This document shows positions 20,203 to 32,049 of a stretch of DNA of 64,000 nt, piece by piece. The stretch is from Neoceratodus forsteri (lineage: Eukaryota > Chordata > Ceratodontiformes > Ceratodontidae), in contig CM057456.1 of NCBI GenBank assembly GCA_016271365.2, positions 663,055,501-663,119,500 on the forward strand, in the 5' to 3' direction. The translations under genes and the position numbers were made by a program. Each line of letters begins with the position of its first letter. Position 1 is the first letter of the stretch. The notes beneath the pieces are model-generated. The model had not been told where the DNA came from. It searched no databases and saw nothing but the letters and a program-made list of their open reading frames with translations.

Positions 20203-20990
20203 ATGATCCTCCTATTACTACTTTCATGCAATATACATCCCAACCCAGGCCCCACCCTGACTTGCCACCCAACTGGGACCGCCAGTCTCCGCATAGCCTC
20301 CATGAATATATGCAGCATACTCAAAAAATTTGATTCCCTCCAATGCTGGGTCATGCTGCATAAACCAGATGTCATAACTCTGGTGGAAAACTGGCTATCA
20401 AAATCCACCCCCGACCACTTTGTCTCACTACCAGGATACACCCTATACCGGGAGGATCGTGTAGACAAATGTGGGGGAGGCTGTGCTATCTATACCAGGG
20501 ACTCACTTACTGGACTAGCACTCCCTGCCCCAGCTCTTGTAAATGGGGCGCAGGTCCTCACCCTTAAACTTATGCCTGACCCCACAAGGGGCCCCTATAT
20601 CTCACTACTGCATACATTCCCCTTAAAAACCAAAATCCGGCAATGTTATCCTTAACCAATTATCTTGCCACCCTTCAACACAAGGTTGATCAAATCCTTG
20701 TGGGGGACCTAAACGTGAACTGGCTCAGTGCCTCCTCCTCCACCACCCGGGACACCTTCACGGTCATGGATCTGATGCAACTCATTTCCCAACCCACTAG
20801 AATGAACACTAAGACAGGTACCAGTACCCTTCTAGATGTAGTCATCACAAACCCCTCTAAAAAATCCAAGATATCCAGGTCCTCCTGGACTCACTTAGTG
20901 ATCACTCACCTATCCTATTCCACTGGACGACCCCCACACCCCAACTTAAAGCTCAATCCACACTCCGCCGGTGCCTCAGACCTGGTGGGC
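20203..20990 (+). pseudogene. L2-like ORF2 leader (2A-like motif) and endonuclease
   Basis: ATG at 20203 begins MILLLLLSCNIHPNPGPT, a leucine-rich run ending in a perfect NPGP. The endonuclease follows: IASMNICSIL, PDVITLVENWLS, GYTLYREDR, GGGCAIYTRD. After a frameshift near 20640 come ILVGDLNVNWL (GDxN), STLLDVVITNP and a decayed SD/H end. Upstream-open codons also exist, so the ATG choice is tentative. The NPGP is the signature of 2A-like ribosome-skipping peptides, although the usual D-V/I-E-x before it is SCNIHP here. Confidence 0.75.
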
Positions 20991-23133
20991 TAAAAAGTCT
21001 CAAATGACTCCTTGCCCAGATAAACTGGTCAACCACACAGCATGTGCCTGACATAGATACTGCCCTCACCTTCTTCTCCCAAACCTTCAACAAAGCCTGT
21101 GACATCTTCGCACCCCTTACTGGAACCCGAACCAAAAAACTCAGTGCGCCCTGGGTTACCCCTGCCCTACGTCAACTGCTCAAGCACTGGGATAACCTAT
21201 GGCACCTTGCCACTGAAACAGGCCGGATAGCTGACAGACAGGCATATAACATGGTGCGGAACAAGTGCACCTGGGCTATCCATAAGGCAAAGGCCGCCCA
21301 TTACCAGGCCACGTTCACCTCCTTCTGGGGGTGTGCACAAACTTTCTGGGATAACGTTAAACAATTGAATAGGTGTGCGCGCTCCCCTCCACCATCCCAG
21401 ATCACTATTGACGGCACTACCTCGACTGACCCGGCTTTCATAGCCAATTTCCTAAACACAACTTTCATGGACCTTAGCTCGGTCCTCCCCAGTAATTTCT
21501 TTGACCCCCCCACTGGCCCCTGCTATCCAACGTCCTTGTTTCCACCTACACAGGGTAACTGACCAGGAAGCCAGACCGTATCTGCTCAAAGCATTAAAGA
21601 GCAATAGTCCCGGCAGCGACTCCCTGACCCCAGCATTCTCCGTTGGGTGCTGGATCAGGTACTTGCTCTCCTCACCACCCTTCTCAACAAATCCCTCTGC
21701 CTGGGGCAATTCCCATCGGCATGGAGAATGGCCATAGTTACGCCCATACACAAAGGTGGTGACAGGTCCACTGCCGGGAACTACCGACCTATCTCCATCC
21801 TCCCACCCCTCTCCAAAGTCCTTGAAAAGTTGGTGGCCACACAAATCACTGAGTACCTAACCAAATACATCCTCTGCCCAGAACAGCACGGTTTCCATGC
21901 AGGGCACAGTACCGGTAAGCACTAATTGAGTTTTCAAACTTCATACACTCCTCCCTGGATGCCGGCTCCCTAGCCGGGGCAGTGTTTGTAGATCTCTCAA
22001 AGGCCTTCACACTGTCTCCCACCCCCTCCTGCTGGATGCCCTCTCCCGCACTGGCCTCCCTACTAGGCCGATCTCTTGGTGTACTAGCTACCTATCTGAC
22101 CGCTCGCAATGTGTCAAAATCAATGGAACACTTTCCACAACCTGTTCCACCCGCTCAGGTGTCCCCCAGGGCTCCATCCTGGGACCGTTACTCTTCTCAA
22201 TCTTCCTTAACACCCTGCCCAGTGCATGCACTGGTAGAATTCTGCTGTATGCAGATGATGCCATCCTCTTTGCCACCCACCGCAACCCCAACGCCCTTCA
22301 GGATACCTTACAACTCTCCTTTAATGATGCCGAAACCTGGTTTAAAGAGCACAGACTTGTCATCAATCTCAAAAAAAACTAAAGCAATGCTCTTTGCACC
22401 CCCCCAAAACAAAGCCAGTAATTGCCCTCTCCACATCCTTCCCAGCTCCAAACAACTCCTTGAACTAGTCCGCTCGTACAAGTACCTTGGAGTTTCTTTC
22501 AACGCAGCCCTCTCCTTCCACACCCACATAGACTTGCCTCTGCTACGAATGTGCAGCTAGGTATCCTCTACCACTACAAAAAACTGTCTTCCCCTCATTG
22601 CCCTTTGATTAGCGGTTACTTCCTTGATACTGTCCCTGGTGGACTATGGCCTACCTGTATACGGTGCTGCTGACTTGACCGCCCTCAATAAAATCCACCT
22701 TATCCTGAATAAGGCATGTAGACTTATTACAAGGGCCCCCAGGCTCACTCACACATGCCAGCTATATGACATGGCAAGGCTGCTTAATCTAGACGAACGA
22801 CTTCAATACCAAACCAGCCTCATAACAAAAAAAACCTTCTTGGGCTATCCCCTCCCGGGGCTCACAGCCTCCATCCACCAAGCTCAACCACTGGTTTACA
22901 CCCAAACCTCTTGCAAGGCCACCCTTCTGATCCCAAGAACCAGGACAAGCCATGGACAGAGGTCCTTCTGTTACAGAGCCCCATCCTGGTTTAACGTGCT
23001 TCCTCCCACCATCTCAGACACTCCCACAATCTCCACTTTCAAAACTGCACTGCGGAACAGCTATTTAATACTCATAACTGCACCTGTCGCTAGTTGTGAC
23101 TTAGTCTATGACATACTGACAAAGCTCATATGA
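20991..23133 (+). pseudogene. L2-like ORF2 linker, reverse transcriptase and C-terminus (frameshifted)
   Basis: Linker: PDIDTALTFFSQTFNKACDI, then APLTGTRTKKLSAPWVTPAL. RT: MAIVTPIHKGGDRSTAGNYR, PISILPPLSKVLEKLVATQI, motif A FVDLSKAF (22000), PQGSIL (22167) and YADDAILF with YADD at 22248-22259. C-terminus: YKYLGVSFNAALSFHTHI, LSLVDYGLPVYGAADLTALN, LNKACRLITRAPRLTHTCQL, RSFCYRAPSWFNVLPP. At least four frame changes. The catalytic YADD is intact at the codon level, but the protein is not translatable. Confidence 0.85.
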
Positions 23134-23343
23134 GCAGCACCTTTGTAACAAGACTGGTTCTCTCGCTCTACAAATGTTCGTAAATATATGTGATTGTCTT
23201 TTACTACAACTTGTAACTGTGTGATGTATCAATGAATCTGTAATGTAATGTATTTGTCCTCAATGTGACGAGGTACCTTTGGAAATGAGCCTCTGGCTCA
23301 AAGGTTGTAAACTGATGTACAAATAAATAAATAAATAAATAAA

Positions 23344-24464
23344 ATGACTTCAGGTAAGGAGAAAGCAACAGGAACTGATGAACTCTTTAGGAGTGAAGAT
23401 CCTCTTTTCATGCAAATTACCTCAGTAATAAATAATGGGGAGGAAAATACAGAACTAAGGTTAATTACAAGCTAAACTGTGTCTTATTATGTTTTGCTTA
23501 AATTCTTCTGAATTAATCAGCTGCTCTGTAAGGTGTCATGATGCACGAATGAATCAGACATTCTGTTTATCTTTGCATGGAACAGAACCTCTAGAATCTA
23601 CTCTTGAATTCAGTGCACTTTGCATCTCTGTGAACTGCACCTTGAATTAAACCAAACCCTCTCTTCCCTACCCACCGCCGCTGTTCACTATCCCACATAA
23701 GAGCACTGGAGTTCTATTTGCACCTTGACACCTGTGCTAGAAAACCAGGAGTCATGGAATGAGTACAGATAAACCAACCACATCGACAGTAAATCCCAAA
23801 CCCTTTCTAGCGATCTTTGTAGTGATGAAAGTGAACAGAAACGCACAGAAACTCAGTTCCTGTACCTTTTTTGTTGCAGGAACGGAGTTCCTATACTTCT
23901 TCCCACTGACACTAGAACGGGAATTCTTAAACCAGCAACATAATGACAGTTTTTGGGCCTGTGATCCGAAATCAGGGTTTCCATAACCACATCTGACTTG
24001 TACAACAATTCTGTTTTCCTACAAATACTTCAATATCTCTAAATGAATCTACTCGTGTCTAAACAGATAGATGTGTCTTGACACAGCTATCCTTCAGATT
24101 GAGGATCTTCATTCTGTATTTCATATTTGCCAGTGTCTGAGTTCCTGTACTTCTTGTCTGCCACTTACACCACTGGATCTTTGTAAATGTATATTAGGGA
24201 ACATGGGTGGGATTGGGAGGTGGGTACACAGGTCAGAGGTATTGTAAGGGGATGGGAGGTAGGGAGGGAGGGAGGGAGGGAGGGAGGAGAGGGGTTTAGG
24301 CAGAGGTTAACATTAGATATGAGGGTTAACGAGGAAAGAAGCAGGTTTTAACTCTTCAGAATGGCTACAATGAATGAAGAAAAAGCCTTGGAAAAGGTGC
24401 CTGAGAGACTATTTAATATTTACATTGTAGGATGACTTATAATAGAATATCTGCCACACACCTG
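23344..24464. other. No gene recognised
   Basis: Short ORFs only. The single notable item is the GGGA microsatellite at 24261-24288. Confidence 0.35.
24261..24288. repeat. (GGGA)n microsatellite
   Basis: Seven uninterrupted AGGG units, in a G-rich context that continues to 24296. Confidence 0.95.
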
Positions 24465-24665
24465 GATTTTAATATTCTGACTTGGAATGTAAAAGGCTTG
24501 AAAGACAGGGTAAAATGTAATCAAATGCTTAATTTTGCAAAAATGAAATCATATCAACTGCATTATGATCCAAGAATCTGACTGGATAAAAGGGAGTTTG
24601 ATTTCATTAGTAAAAACTTCTGCTCTGGTATTAACACTCCTTTTAGACACAGTTCTAGGGGAGTA
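24465..24665 (+). pseudogene. L1/Tx1-like endonuclease N-terminal scrap
   Basis: Reads DFNILTWNVKGLKDRVKCNQ (start of an L1-type endonuclease), then REFDFISKNFCSGINTPFRH and SRGV. A small gap or deletion removes the catalytic E region (the usual LQE block is decayed). It is cut at 24665 by the DIRS-like sequence. About 65 codons. Confidence 0.7.
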
Positions 24666-25525
24666 AAGTACAGTTACTCACCATAACAGTAGATCTTTGA
24701 GAGAGTCTCCTCCATTGGGCCACACCTTTGGAACTGTAAGCCATAGATGTCAAGATCACTTGAAAAATGTTTCTAGCTGGGGCACCCACAATGATGTACA
24801 ACATTGGTGCCTATATTAAGTGGGTGGCCCCATTGCTCCTTAGTTTCCCTGCTGGAGGTAACCTCAGATAGCCTCTTACCATGAGGAACCAGGGAACCAA
24901 ACCAGTACAAGACACACAAGGAGAAGCATGGAACTGGAAACAAAGTATTGTATACATAAGTCACTTATTGACATCTCCAAACAAGGCACTGGATAAACCT
25001 GTTAGTAGATACTTCAGAAAATGAGAATAATGGTGAGTGCATCGTGGCCAATGGAGGGGATTCTCTCGAAGATGTACTGCTACTCTAAGTAACTGTTCTA
25101 TCTTCATTGTGGATATCTCCTTCTTTGGGTCACACCTTTGGAACGATTGCCAAGTAGTATGTATGGTGCCCAGGGAGGATGACAACACCTGATATGCATT
25201 GAGGACAGAAAGCCTTGTGATACCATATGATCAAAGCTAGCACATCTAAGAGAAATGTTGTCTAGACGGTAGTGCTTAATGAAAGTATGCAAAGTGCTCC
25301 ATATGGCAGAAGCACGTACATCAGCTGCAGAAACATTCTGAAAGCAGGGGGAAGCAGAAGTGGTCATACTACATGTAGAGTGGCCACATACAGCACCAGG
25401 AAGTTCCTTAGCATACTTCCTGTAACAAAAAGAAATACAGTTATCCAGCCATTTGAACAGGCACTGTTTAGTCACAGAGGCACCACCTTTCCCAGGGGCA
25501 AATGAGACAAAGAGCTGCAAGGGTT
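24664..25525 (-). mobile_element. DIRS-like retroelement, tyrosine recombinase and 3' end
   Basis: The minus-strand ORF (25520-25104) carries KQCLFKWLDNCISFCYRKYA, then HSTCSMTTSASPCFQNVSAA and WSTLHTFIKHYRLDN. This is the C-terminal tyrosine-recombinase pattern of DIRS elements (HSTR...W...HTF...YRLD). The catalytic Arg of HSTR is Cys here; the Tyr is kept. Downstream of the stop, TTCCAAAGGTGTG(A/G)CCCAA occurs twice (~25122-25145 and ~24710-24735), consistent with the repeated ends of DIRS elements. DIRS elements integrate by recombinase and not by integrase. Only the 3' part remains. Confidence 0.75.
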
Positions 25526-25902
25526 GCTTTTAACATTGTTTAATTTGTTTGGGACTTAGTACAAATTAATCAGGGCTAGTGTAGTTAACCCTCTACCTGT
25601 CCATCTTGGCTATTGCAACTTTTCTATGGCTGTCAATGAAGTTACAAATGTCCCAATTTTAACATGTAGTTCTATGCTAATCCCCCTTCACTCAGTGATC
25701 CAGATGACCTGGTGTGATTAATAGTTCTTTAAGAGCTGCAGTTATCTAGCAGTACAAGATGGGGATCCTACAAAAGACTCAATGTGAGTCAGTGCTGTTA
25801 GTGCTTTCAGCTAGGGTGCTCAAACTGTGATCAGAGGTAACATACTGTTAATCCACTAGCTTCCAGTGTTCTCAGTTTGTCTTTATGTGTCTAATTATTT
25901 GT
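25526..25902. other. No gene recognised
   Basis: AT-rich sequence with stops in all frames. It may include more decayed DIRS sequence. Confidence 0.3.
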
Positions 25903-25985
25903 CCTATATTATTTATTTAGTTTTTGTTAACCAGGTAAGTGCACTAGACAAATTAATGCCTAGTTTCAGACATGACCTTAGAGAA
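25903..25985 (-). mobile_element. SINE 3' tail (minus)
   Basis: ATTTATTTAGTTTTTGTTAACC and AGGTAAGTGCACTAGACAAA are the complement of the tail block at 9250-9291 (CTAGTGCACTTACC..). It is a 5'-truncated copy just upstream of the L2 LINE; the ORF that starts here is a chance fusion. Confidence 0.6.
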
Positions 25986-26079
25986 TTACATCATACAGTG
26001 GTAAACAAAGAATGCAACAATAATGCAACAAGATTAAGCTGTCTTGTCCCCATACCCAAGGGCTCAGCAATTGATGCTG

Positions 26080-26699
26080 GACAGGAGTTGAGGTATTCCT
26101 CAGCATCTCATTCAGCTCAGGTGGTGTTATGTAATGTCAGGTCCATCAAAAACAAGACAGCTATTATAGCTGACCTTGTTGAAATGGTGGACCTGGCATG
26201 TATTACCGAGACCTGGCTGGACGAAAATGCAGGCCCAGTAGTGGCCTCTGCAGTTCCAGCTGGGTTCTCGGTAATTCACTGCCTGAGGTTGTATTGTAGA
26301 GGTGGGGGTGTAGCCATATTTTTTAAGACTGAACTGGGACTTGTGGATGTTCCAGTGGGGACCAACAGATCCTTTGAGTATATCATGGGAGAGGGTGTAG
26401 GTTACAGGATACTCCTCATTTACTGTCCACCAAGTGATGGGGGTTTATTCCTGCAGGAGATCGCGGACTTCATCATCGATATGGTATTGGAGTCTCCCAG
26501 ATGGATAATTATGGGGGACTTCAATGCCTGGGTTGATGATGAACTCTCACGGTTTGGTCAAAATCTCCTCCAGCTAATGACAATGCTGGGCCTTACACAG
26601 GTGGTTACCTCCTCTACCCATATAGGAGGTCACTCATTGGATCTGCTGTTCCTCCTGGGAATGGAGATCTCTGATTTGGGGGTGGAACCAGCCAGTTAG
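26080..26699 (+). pseudogene. L2 endonuclease domain
   Basis: QVVLCNVRSIKNKTAIIADL (opening N), LACITETWLDENAGP (catalytic E), GGGVAIFFKTELGL, RILLIYCPPS, WIIMGDFNAWVDD (GDFN) and THIGGHSLDLLFL. The reading is open for more than 200 codons to a stop at 26697. The final SDHH follows just after the stop (SDHHTIGF near 26700), so only one nonsense change separates it from the linker. Confidence 0.88.
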
Positions 26700-26761
26700 T
26701 CTGACCATCACACCATAGGGTTCAGTTTTGGGGCCCCCCAAATGGACCTACTCCTTCAGAG

Positions 26762-28500
26762 ATGGACTGGTACCGCCTTTTAAGGGGAGTTACCCCAGAT
26801 GGTCTGTCGGCAGTTCTGGACCTATCAGGATTGCTGGGTGAAAGTACAAGTCCAGGGGACCTCGTACTAGCCTATAATAAGGCAGTGGGAGATGCCTTGG
26901 ACTTGATTGCTCCTGTTTGCGTTCGACCACTCACTCTTTGCCCAAGGTCCCCTTGGTATGATGGGTCCTTGAAGGAGCTGAGGCAAGTTGGTCGAAGGCT
27001 GGAGACAGCATGGTGGAAATCCAGCCTGGATACTGACAGGCTTAGATTGATGGAACACTATAAGGGCTATCAATCAGAAATCACCAGTAAGAAGGCAGAG
27101 TTCCTGTCCTGGGAGATTTCTGCTGCGCAGATCAACTGGCTCAACTTTTCTGAACTGTCAGCAGATTGTGTAAACCAATCTGTCTTCAGTCCGGAAGAGC
27201 TTTTTCACAAATTAAGAGTGATGAGCTAGCTCAGTTCTTCGCAGACAAGGTTGCCAGCATCAGGTCTGGAATCGGCCCTGCCTCTCTATGAGGGGTTGCA
27301 GAGGTCGATGGGAGACAGTGAGTACCCAGTTTGTCTGGACAGACTTCAGCCGACCGGAATTCATGGACACTGTGAAGATTATCCAGACTCTGCGTCCAAT
27401 CTGTTGTAGTTTGGATCCGGGCCCTACCCCCCCCTTTTAGTGGGGTGTGTAGATGTTATCTGCCCAATCCTAGCTGAAATTATATGGAGATCCTTGGAGA
27501 GGGGAGTCTTTCCAAACCCCCTAAAGGAGGTGGTCATTTGATCACTCCTTGAAAATCCTCCCTGATCCTGACGATTCAGTTAACTACCAACCTGTCTCTA
27601 ACCTGCCCTTCGTGGGGATGGTTATTAAGAAGGTGGTTGCGTTGCAATGATCATCTTGTAACCCACAATGTCTATGAAGCTCTTCAGTCTGGTTTCAGGA
27701 AGAGACATAGCACAGAGGCTGACCTTGTCCGGGTATTAAATGATCTCCTGATGGTGAGAGATCGAAAGGCTCGTACCATCTTGATCCTTCTTGATCTCTC
27801 AGCAGCCTTTGACACTGTGGACTATGGGGTGCTTTTGGTGACCCTGTGGTTCCTTTATGGACTGTCAGGTACAGTCCTCAAAGGATTTTTGATCATTCCT
27901 TGTAGGCAGGTCTCAGAGGGTGGTCACCAGAATGTATTCCTCTGATGCACTTCCCCTGTCCTGCGGGGTTCCGCAGGGCTCCATATTGGTGCCCATGTTG
28001 TTTGCAGTGTATATTCTGCCATTGGGAGATATCATCAGGTGATATGGCTTGAGTTTTCACTGCTATGCAGATGATACTCAGCTGTATATGTCTTTTGTGC
28101 CCAGACAGGTAGATGTGATCTCCGTGCTAAATAATTGCCTATCCGAGATCAAAGACTGGATGAGCTCTAGTTGGCTAAGACTGAATCCAGATACAAGACT
28201 AAAGTGTTGGTTGTGGACCCGGGTCATCCGGGGGTGGGTTTGGGGGCTGGGCATGTGACAGGTTTATAGCTTGATGGTGTCCCGCTCACTACCTCAGATT
28301 GGGTGCATAACCTGGGTGTTATTTTTGATGATGGCTTGACCCTGAAATCTCAGGTGTCAGCTGTGGTTAAATCTTCATTTTACCATCTGAGGAACATCAC
28401 CCGGGTGAAACACCTGGTTCTGCCGGGCGACCTTCCAACATTGGTCCATGCCTTCATTACTACCATCTTGACTACTGCAATGCACTCTACCTAGGGTTGT
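26762..28500 (+). pseudogene. L2 linker and reverse transcriptase (frameshifted)
   Basis: Linker 26762-27229: APVCVRPLTLCPRSPWYDGS, then LKELRQVGRRLETAW. RT: the PIK-like region is decayed near 27520-27620, then LQSGFRKRHSTEADLVRVLN, motif A LILLDLSAAFDTVDYGVLL, a GVPQGSIL block near 27965-27990 in another frame, and motif C FHCYADDTQLYM with YADD at 28064-28075. HNLGVIFDDGLTLKSQVSAV starts the C-terminal region. The catalytic residues survive. Confidence 0.86.
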
Positions 28501-28925
28501 CTGGGGTTGATATCCACTGCTTGCAGCTAGTGCAGAATGCTGCAGCCAGGCTGTTGACTGGTACTTCGAGAACCAGCCACATTATGCCTGTGTTGCGCAG
28601 ACTGCATTGGCTGCCGTGGTGGATTACCTATTAGGTAGGCTTGCTTACCTTTAAAGCCCTACACGAACAGGGACCCGACTACCTGAAAAATCTCCTGACT
28701 CCCTACTCCCTCAATCGTCCTCTCCCATCCACCAACAAGGGATTGTTAAAGATTCCCAGGGTTCGTCTAAAACATCTGGAGCTCATGCTTTTTCATTTGT
28801 AGCACCAACCCTGTTGAATTCTCTATCTTGTCGGTTAAGAGAATGCCTGACCATCAGTAGTTTTAAATTTATTTTGAAAACCTATTTATTTTCGTTGGCT
28901 TTTCCAGACTGATTTTAAATAATTT
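28501..28925 (+). pseudogene. L2 ORF2 C-terminus and 3' UTR start
   Basis: Frames change repeatedly. LQLVQNAAARLLTGTSRTSH, YLKNLLTPYS and a terminal TFKFILKTYLFSLAF-like end can be read between 28520 and 28915. This is the conserved end of L2 ORF2, followed by a ~90-bp 3' UTR. Confidence 0.7.
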
Positions 28926-29171
28926 ATACTATTGTCTGTTTTTAATAATTCTGGTTTATACTGTGTACAGTGCCTTGACTTTGAAAGGCATTATATAAAT
29001 AAAGATTTAATTTGAATCAGTATGCAAACCAGCAGTGCTTAAGAGCAGAATGACCATTAATTAGATACCATTCAATAAAGTAGCCTAGAGGGAAAGTCAT
29101 AATTGAAGCTGGCACAGAGCATTAAGTAACTAAGACATGAAAGCTCACTACTGAGTAGACATCAGCATACA

Positions 29172-29425
29172 TTACAATAAGTGTGGCATATAAGTAATTA
29201 GCAGATATGAAAAATGTTCCCACAATACAGAATGGGTGAACAAAATACATAAATTAGTAGCTATAGAGTATCCAGAACCGGAGCATGAACAATTGTCAAG
29301 GGACATAAGATACTCTTGAAGTTTAGCCTTAGAGATAGAATGTGACTTTGCTGACCTTATGGTAAAGGACAAGGTGTTCCAGTATGGAGGAGTGAAGTAG
29401 GAAAATGCCTGTCTACCCATATTAG
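29172..29425 (-). pseudogene. LINE ORF2 C-terminal scrap
   Basis: The minus frame reads GRQAFSYFTPPYWNTLSFTI, matching the GQ-AFSF-x-x-P-x-x-WNSL ending of L2/Rex-type ORF2 proteins. The reading continues with KAKLQEYLM-like sequence. This is a short 3' end fragment; no tail was recognised. Confidence 0.55.
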
Positions 29426-29629
29426 TGACACATTTAGTTATTAAGAGTCAGACCAGTGCCCCTCACTGTCCTACATTTTGAGTGCCTGTTGTCATGAACC
29501 CACTCCTGATGGTCAGGTCCACTGAGCTCAGATTGCCTACCCCTAACTGCAATCCGTGGCAGGGAGGGAGAAAACAGGGATACCCTCCCCATGTCCTCCT
29601 AGAATGCTCACAGAGGTCACTTCTAAACA

Positions 29630-31027
29630 CCCTTAAATAACTAGACTGGGATGAACTCCATTCAAAATAAAATATTTCCGGTCGAAAAACTGATTTTGAT
29701 TTCTTTTATTCTACACCAAACAGGTCCGGCAACAGTTTTGTGGCCACCACCACTTCCTCAGGCCCCAATATACAGTGTTGTTCTATAAATATAAAATATA
29801 TAAAAACATCATAAATATGCAGTATTCTAAAACATTTTCTTTTTTAGCAAACTCATGACTTCATCTCCACCTTCTAAATATATTACTACACCCTATTTCA
29901 TAATATTTTCTTTTTACTTTCTTAAACAAATTTTTGCTTTCTTAATCAGATTTATACTTTCTTAATATGAGCTCAATAACAGTGTGTTTGTGTATACACC
30001 TACAAACCTTGTTGTTTAAACCTCCTTCAATTTTTCACAGCATCCTTCAATCTCTATTTTTTGTTTTTTCTTTTCCATTTCTAGAGCAAAACAAGAAAGA
30101 CAAAAGTTGCCTAATTTTCCTTGTTCTTATCACACCTTTTTTGTTTTTTCATTCATAAATCAGCCTGCCATTCTCTTACTTTAACTTGTTCACAGTCCAC
30201 TTCCACGTGTGTTTCATTCATGCTTTTTTTTTTTTCGACCTAGCATATCTACAATTCAGATATAAATTTGTATTTGAATTGTAGAGATGCTAGGTCAGAA
30301 AAAGAAAAAAAGTTGTGAATATCAGAGTGAGGGCGCTACAAAAAAGTGCAGGTAAACAAGATTTGGTGTAAACTGAATGTAAAAGAAAGTGAACATTAAG
30401 AAATAAACACAGGGTGAGAAGAAAGACTCACAGAATGATTTAATGTTATTTCAACCAAGAAGGAAAGCAGGGGAGGTGACTTTAAAGGCACCATAAGAGA
30501 GGATCCACGTGGAAGTGGACCGTGAAAAAGCTAAAGTAAGAGAATGGCAACTTTTGTCTCTCTTGTTTTGCTCTAGAATTGGAAAAGAAAACCAAAAAAT
30601 AGAGATTGAAGGATGCTGTGAAAAATTGAAGGAGGTTTAAACAACAAGGTTTGTAGGAGTATACACAAACACGCTGTTATTGAGCTCATATTAAGAAAGT
30701 ATAAATCTGATTAAGAAAGCAAAAATTTGTTTAAGAAAGTAAAAAGAAAAGATTATGAAATAGGGTGTAGTAACATATTTAGAAGGTGGAGATGAAGTCT
30801 TGAGTTTGCTAAAAAAGAAAATGTTTTAGAATACTGCATATTTATGATGTTTTTGTATATTTTATATTTATAGAACAACACTGTATATCGGGGCCTGAGG
30901 AAGTGGTGGTGGCCACGAAACTGTTGCCCGGACCTTTTTGGTGTGGAATAAAAGAAATGAAAAGCAGTTTTTCAGCTGGAAATATTTTATTTTGAACGGA
31001 GTTCATCCCAATCTAGTTATTTAAGGG
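29630..31027. mobile_element. 1.4-kb foldback with hammerhead-like cores in both arms
   Basis: The left end CCCTTAAATAACTAGACTGG (29630) is mirrored at the right end CCAATCTAGTTATTTAAGGG (31027). The arms align over most of their length. They carry AGTCC-CACGTG blocks, and a central hairpin at 30237-30296 (GACCTAGCAT ... ATGCTAGGTC). The left arm has ~55 bp and the right arm ~150 bp of extra sequence between shared blocks. Each arm has CTGAGGA, a short GTGG/CCAC stem and GAAAC or AAAAC. No ORF is longer than ~60 codons. It is either a palindromic transposon or two terminal repeats of a Penelope-like element in head-to-head arrangement. Confidence 0.75.
30894..30925 (+). ncRNA. Hammerhead-ribozyme-like core (candidate)
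   Basis: CTGAGGA (fits CUGANGA), then A, a 4-bp stem GTGG/CCAC with a 6-nt loop (30903-30916), then GAAAC. The mirrored copy on the minus strand (29733-29762) has AAAAC in place of GAAAC. Penelope-like elements are known to carry minimal hammerheads in their terminal repeats. The extra A before stem II and the lack of an obvious NUH cleavage site beside a stem III make activity uncertain. Confidence 0.35.
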
Positions 31028-32049
31028 AGTCAATTTTGCAAAGTTTTTGAGGATGACCCAAGATATAAAATAAAGGATAGAAGTTAAAGGGCAACCTGAA
31101 CTCACATAGTAAACAAACACTACTAAACACCTGCCACGAGGCCCCAGGGCTCCCTCTTTACTCTGGATAAGAGTACAATATCAGTCTCGAGTCTTGTAGC
31201 CAAATGTGAACCTTTTCTTGGTTGTTAAACACAAAGGGGGAAGATCCAGGCATAACAATCTTTTCGCGGTAACCTTGTAACCCTGATTTTGTCTTCTCCT
31301 ATGGGCATGCAATAACCTGGTTCAGATCCCCACAGACTCTTCCTTGAGAATTTTGTATTTTCCCTATCTTTAGCCAGATTTCCCTGTACAGACCCTTGTT
31401 CGATTGGTAGCTTATGGTGACACCCATTAGCAATAACAGTTTAGTCACAGATTAGTAAATATCCCACAACCACACATAACATGAAAAATCTTGCTCAGGC
31501 AGGTTTCTTAAGAAAAAATGTTTTTACTAAAATAATTAATAATCATATAGTTACAACTAAAAGATTTTGGAAATTTTGGTCACAGAATAACACAACTAAA
31601 AGTGTAAAATATATATGAAAAATGCACTATAACTGTAATCTAAAGTTCTGCCTTAAGTTCAAAGTAAATTGTAGTCCAGAAGAATAAGTGAAGTCTGGAA
31701 AATCCGTTCTTTCTTTCAGCCATTGGCAGGTTGTTCTGTGTCTTGTCAGGAGAGTGTCCAAAGTGCATTGCCATGAGCTTCTGCTTACAGGGGGTATTTA
31801 TAGTCCATCCTGGCAGTCTGAAAAAAAAAACTCTGTCTGGTTTATAGCTGGTGGCCACCTTTTTTGGCCAGCAGGTGTCTCTCTTGCTTTTTCCAGATTT
31901 TTAGGAAATATTATTTATTTCCTTATTTGAATCCTCATATCACCACTTCCTGGCACTGCTAAAACAAAATTAATCAGACTGTGGTAATCTTGCTGACACC
32001 CCATCTAAAACCATTTATCCTTTTGATCTTAAAAGTTTATGACAGTGGA
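31028..32049. other. No gene recognised
   Basis: AT-rich. No repeat family recognised, short ORFs only. Confidence 0.35.

Larger units (their letters stand above)
19465..23343 (+). mobile_element. L2-like LINE (plus), near complete
   Basis: A C-rich 5' region without a recognisable protein (19465-20202) is followed by ORF2: leader and endonuclease (20203-20990), linker (20991-21560), RT (21560-22560) and C-terminus (22624-23133). The 3' UTR has GACGAGGTACCTTTGGAAAT, GAGCCTCTGGCTCAAAGGTT and an (AAAT)n tail at 23322-23343. The same 3' end, reversed, marks the copy at 32050. The 5' limit is approximate. Confidence 0.85.
26000..29012 (+). mobile_element. L2 LINE (plus), ~3 kb
   Basis: Endonuclease, linker, RT and C-terminus follow in order on the plus strand. 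The typical 3' end is TTGACTTTGAAAGGCATTAT then ATAAATAAAG near 28977-29005. The 5' limit is approximate, somewhere between 25986 and 26090. Stops and frameshifts occur throughout. The family differs from the other L2-like LINEs in this window: its RT resembles the fish/amphibian L2 type with FHCYADDTQLY. Confidence 0.88.
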
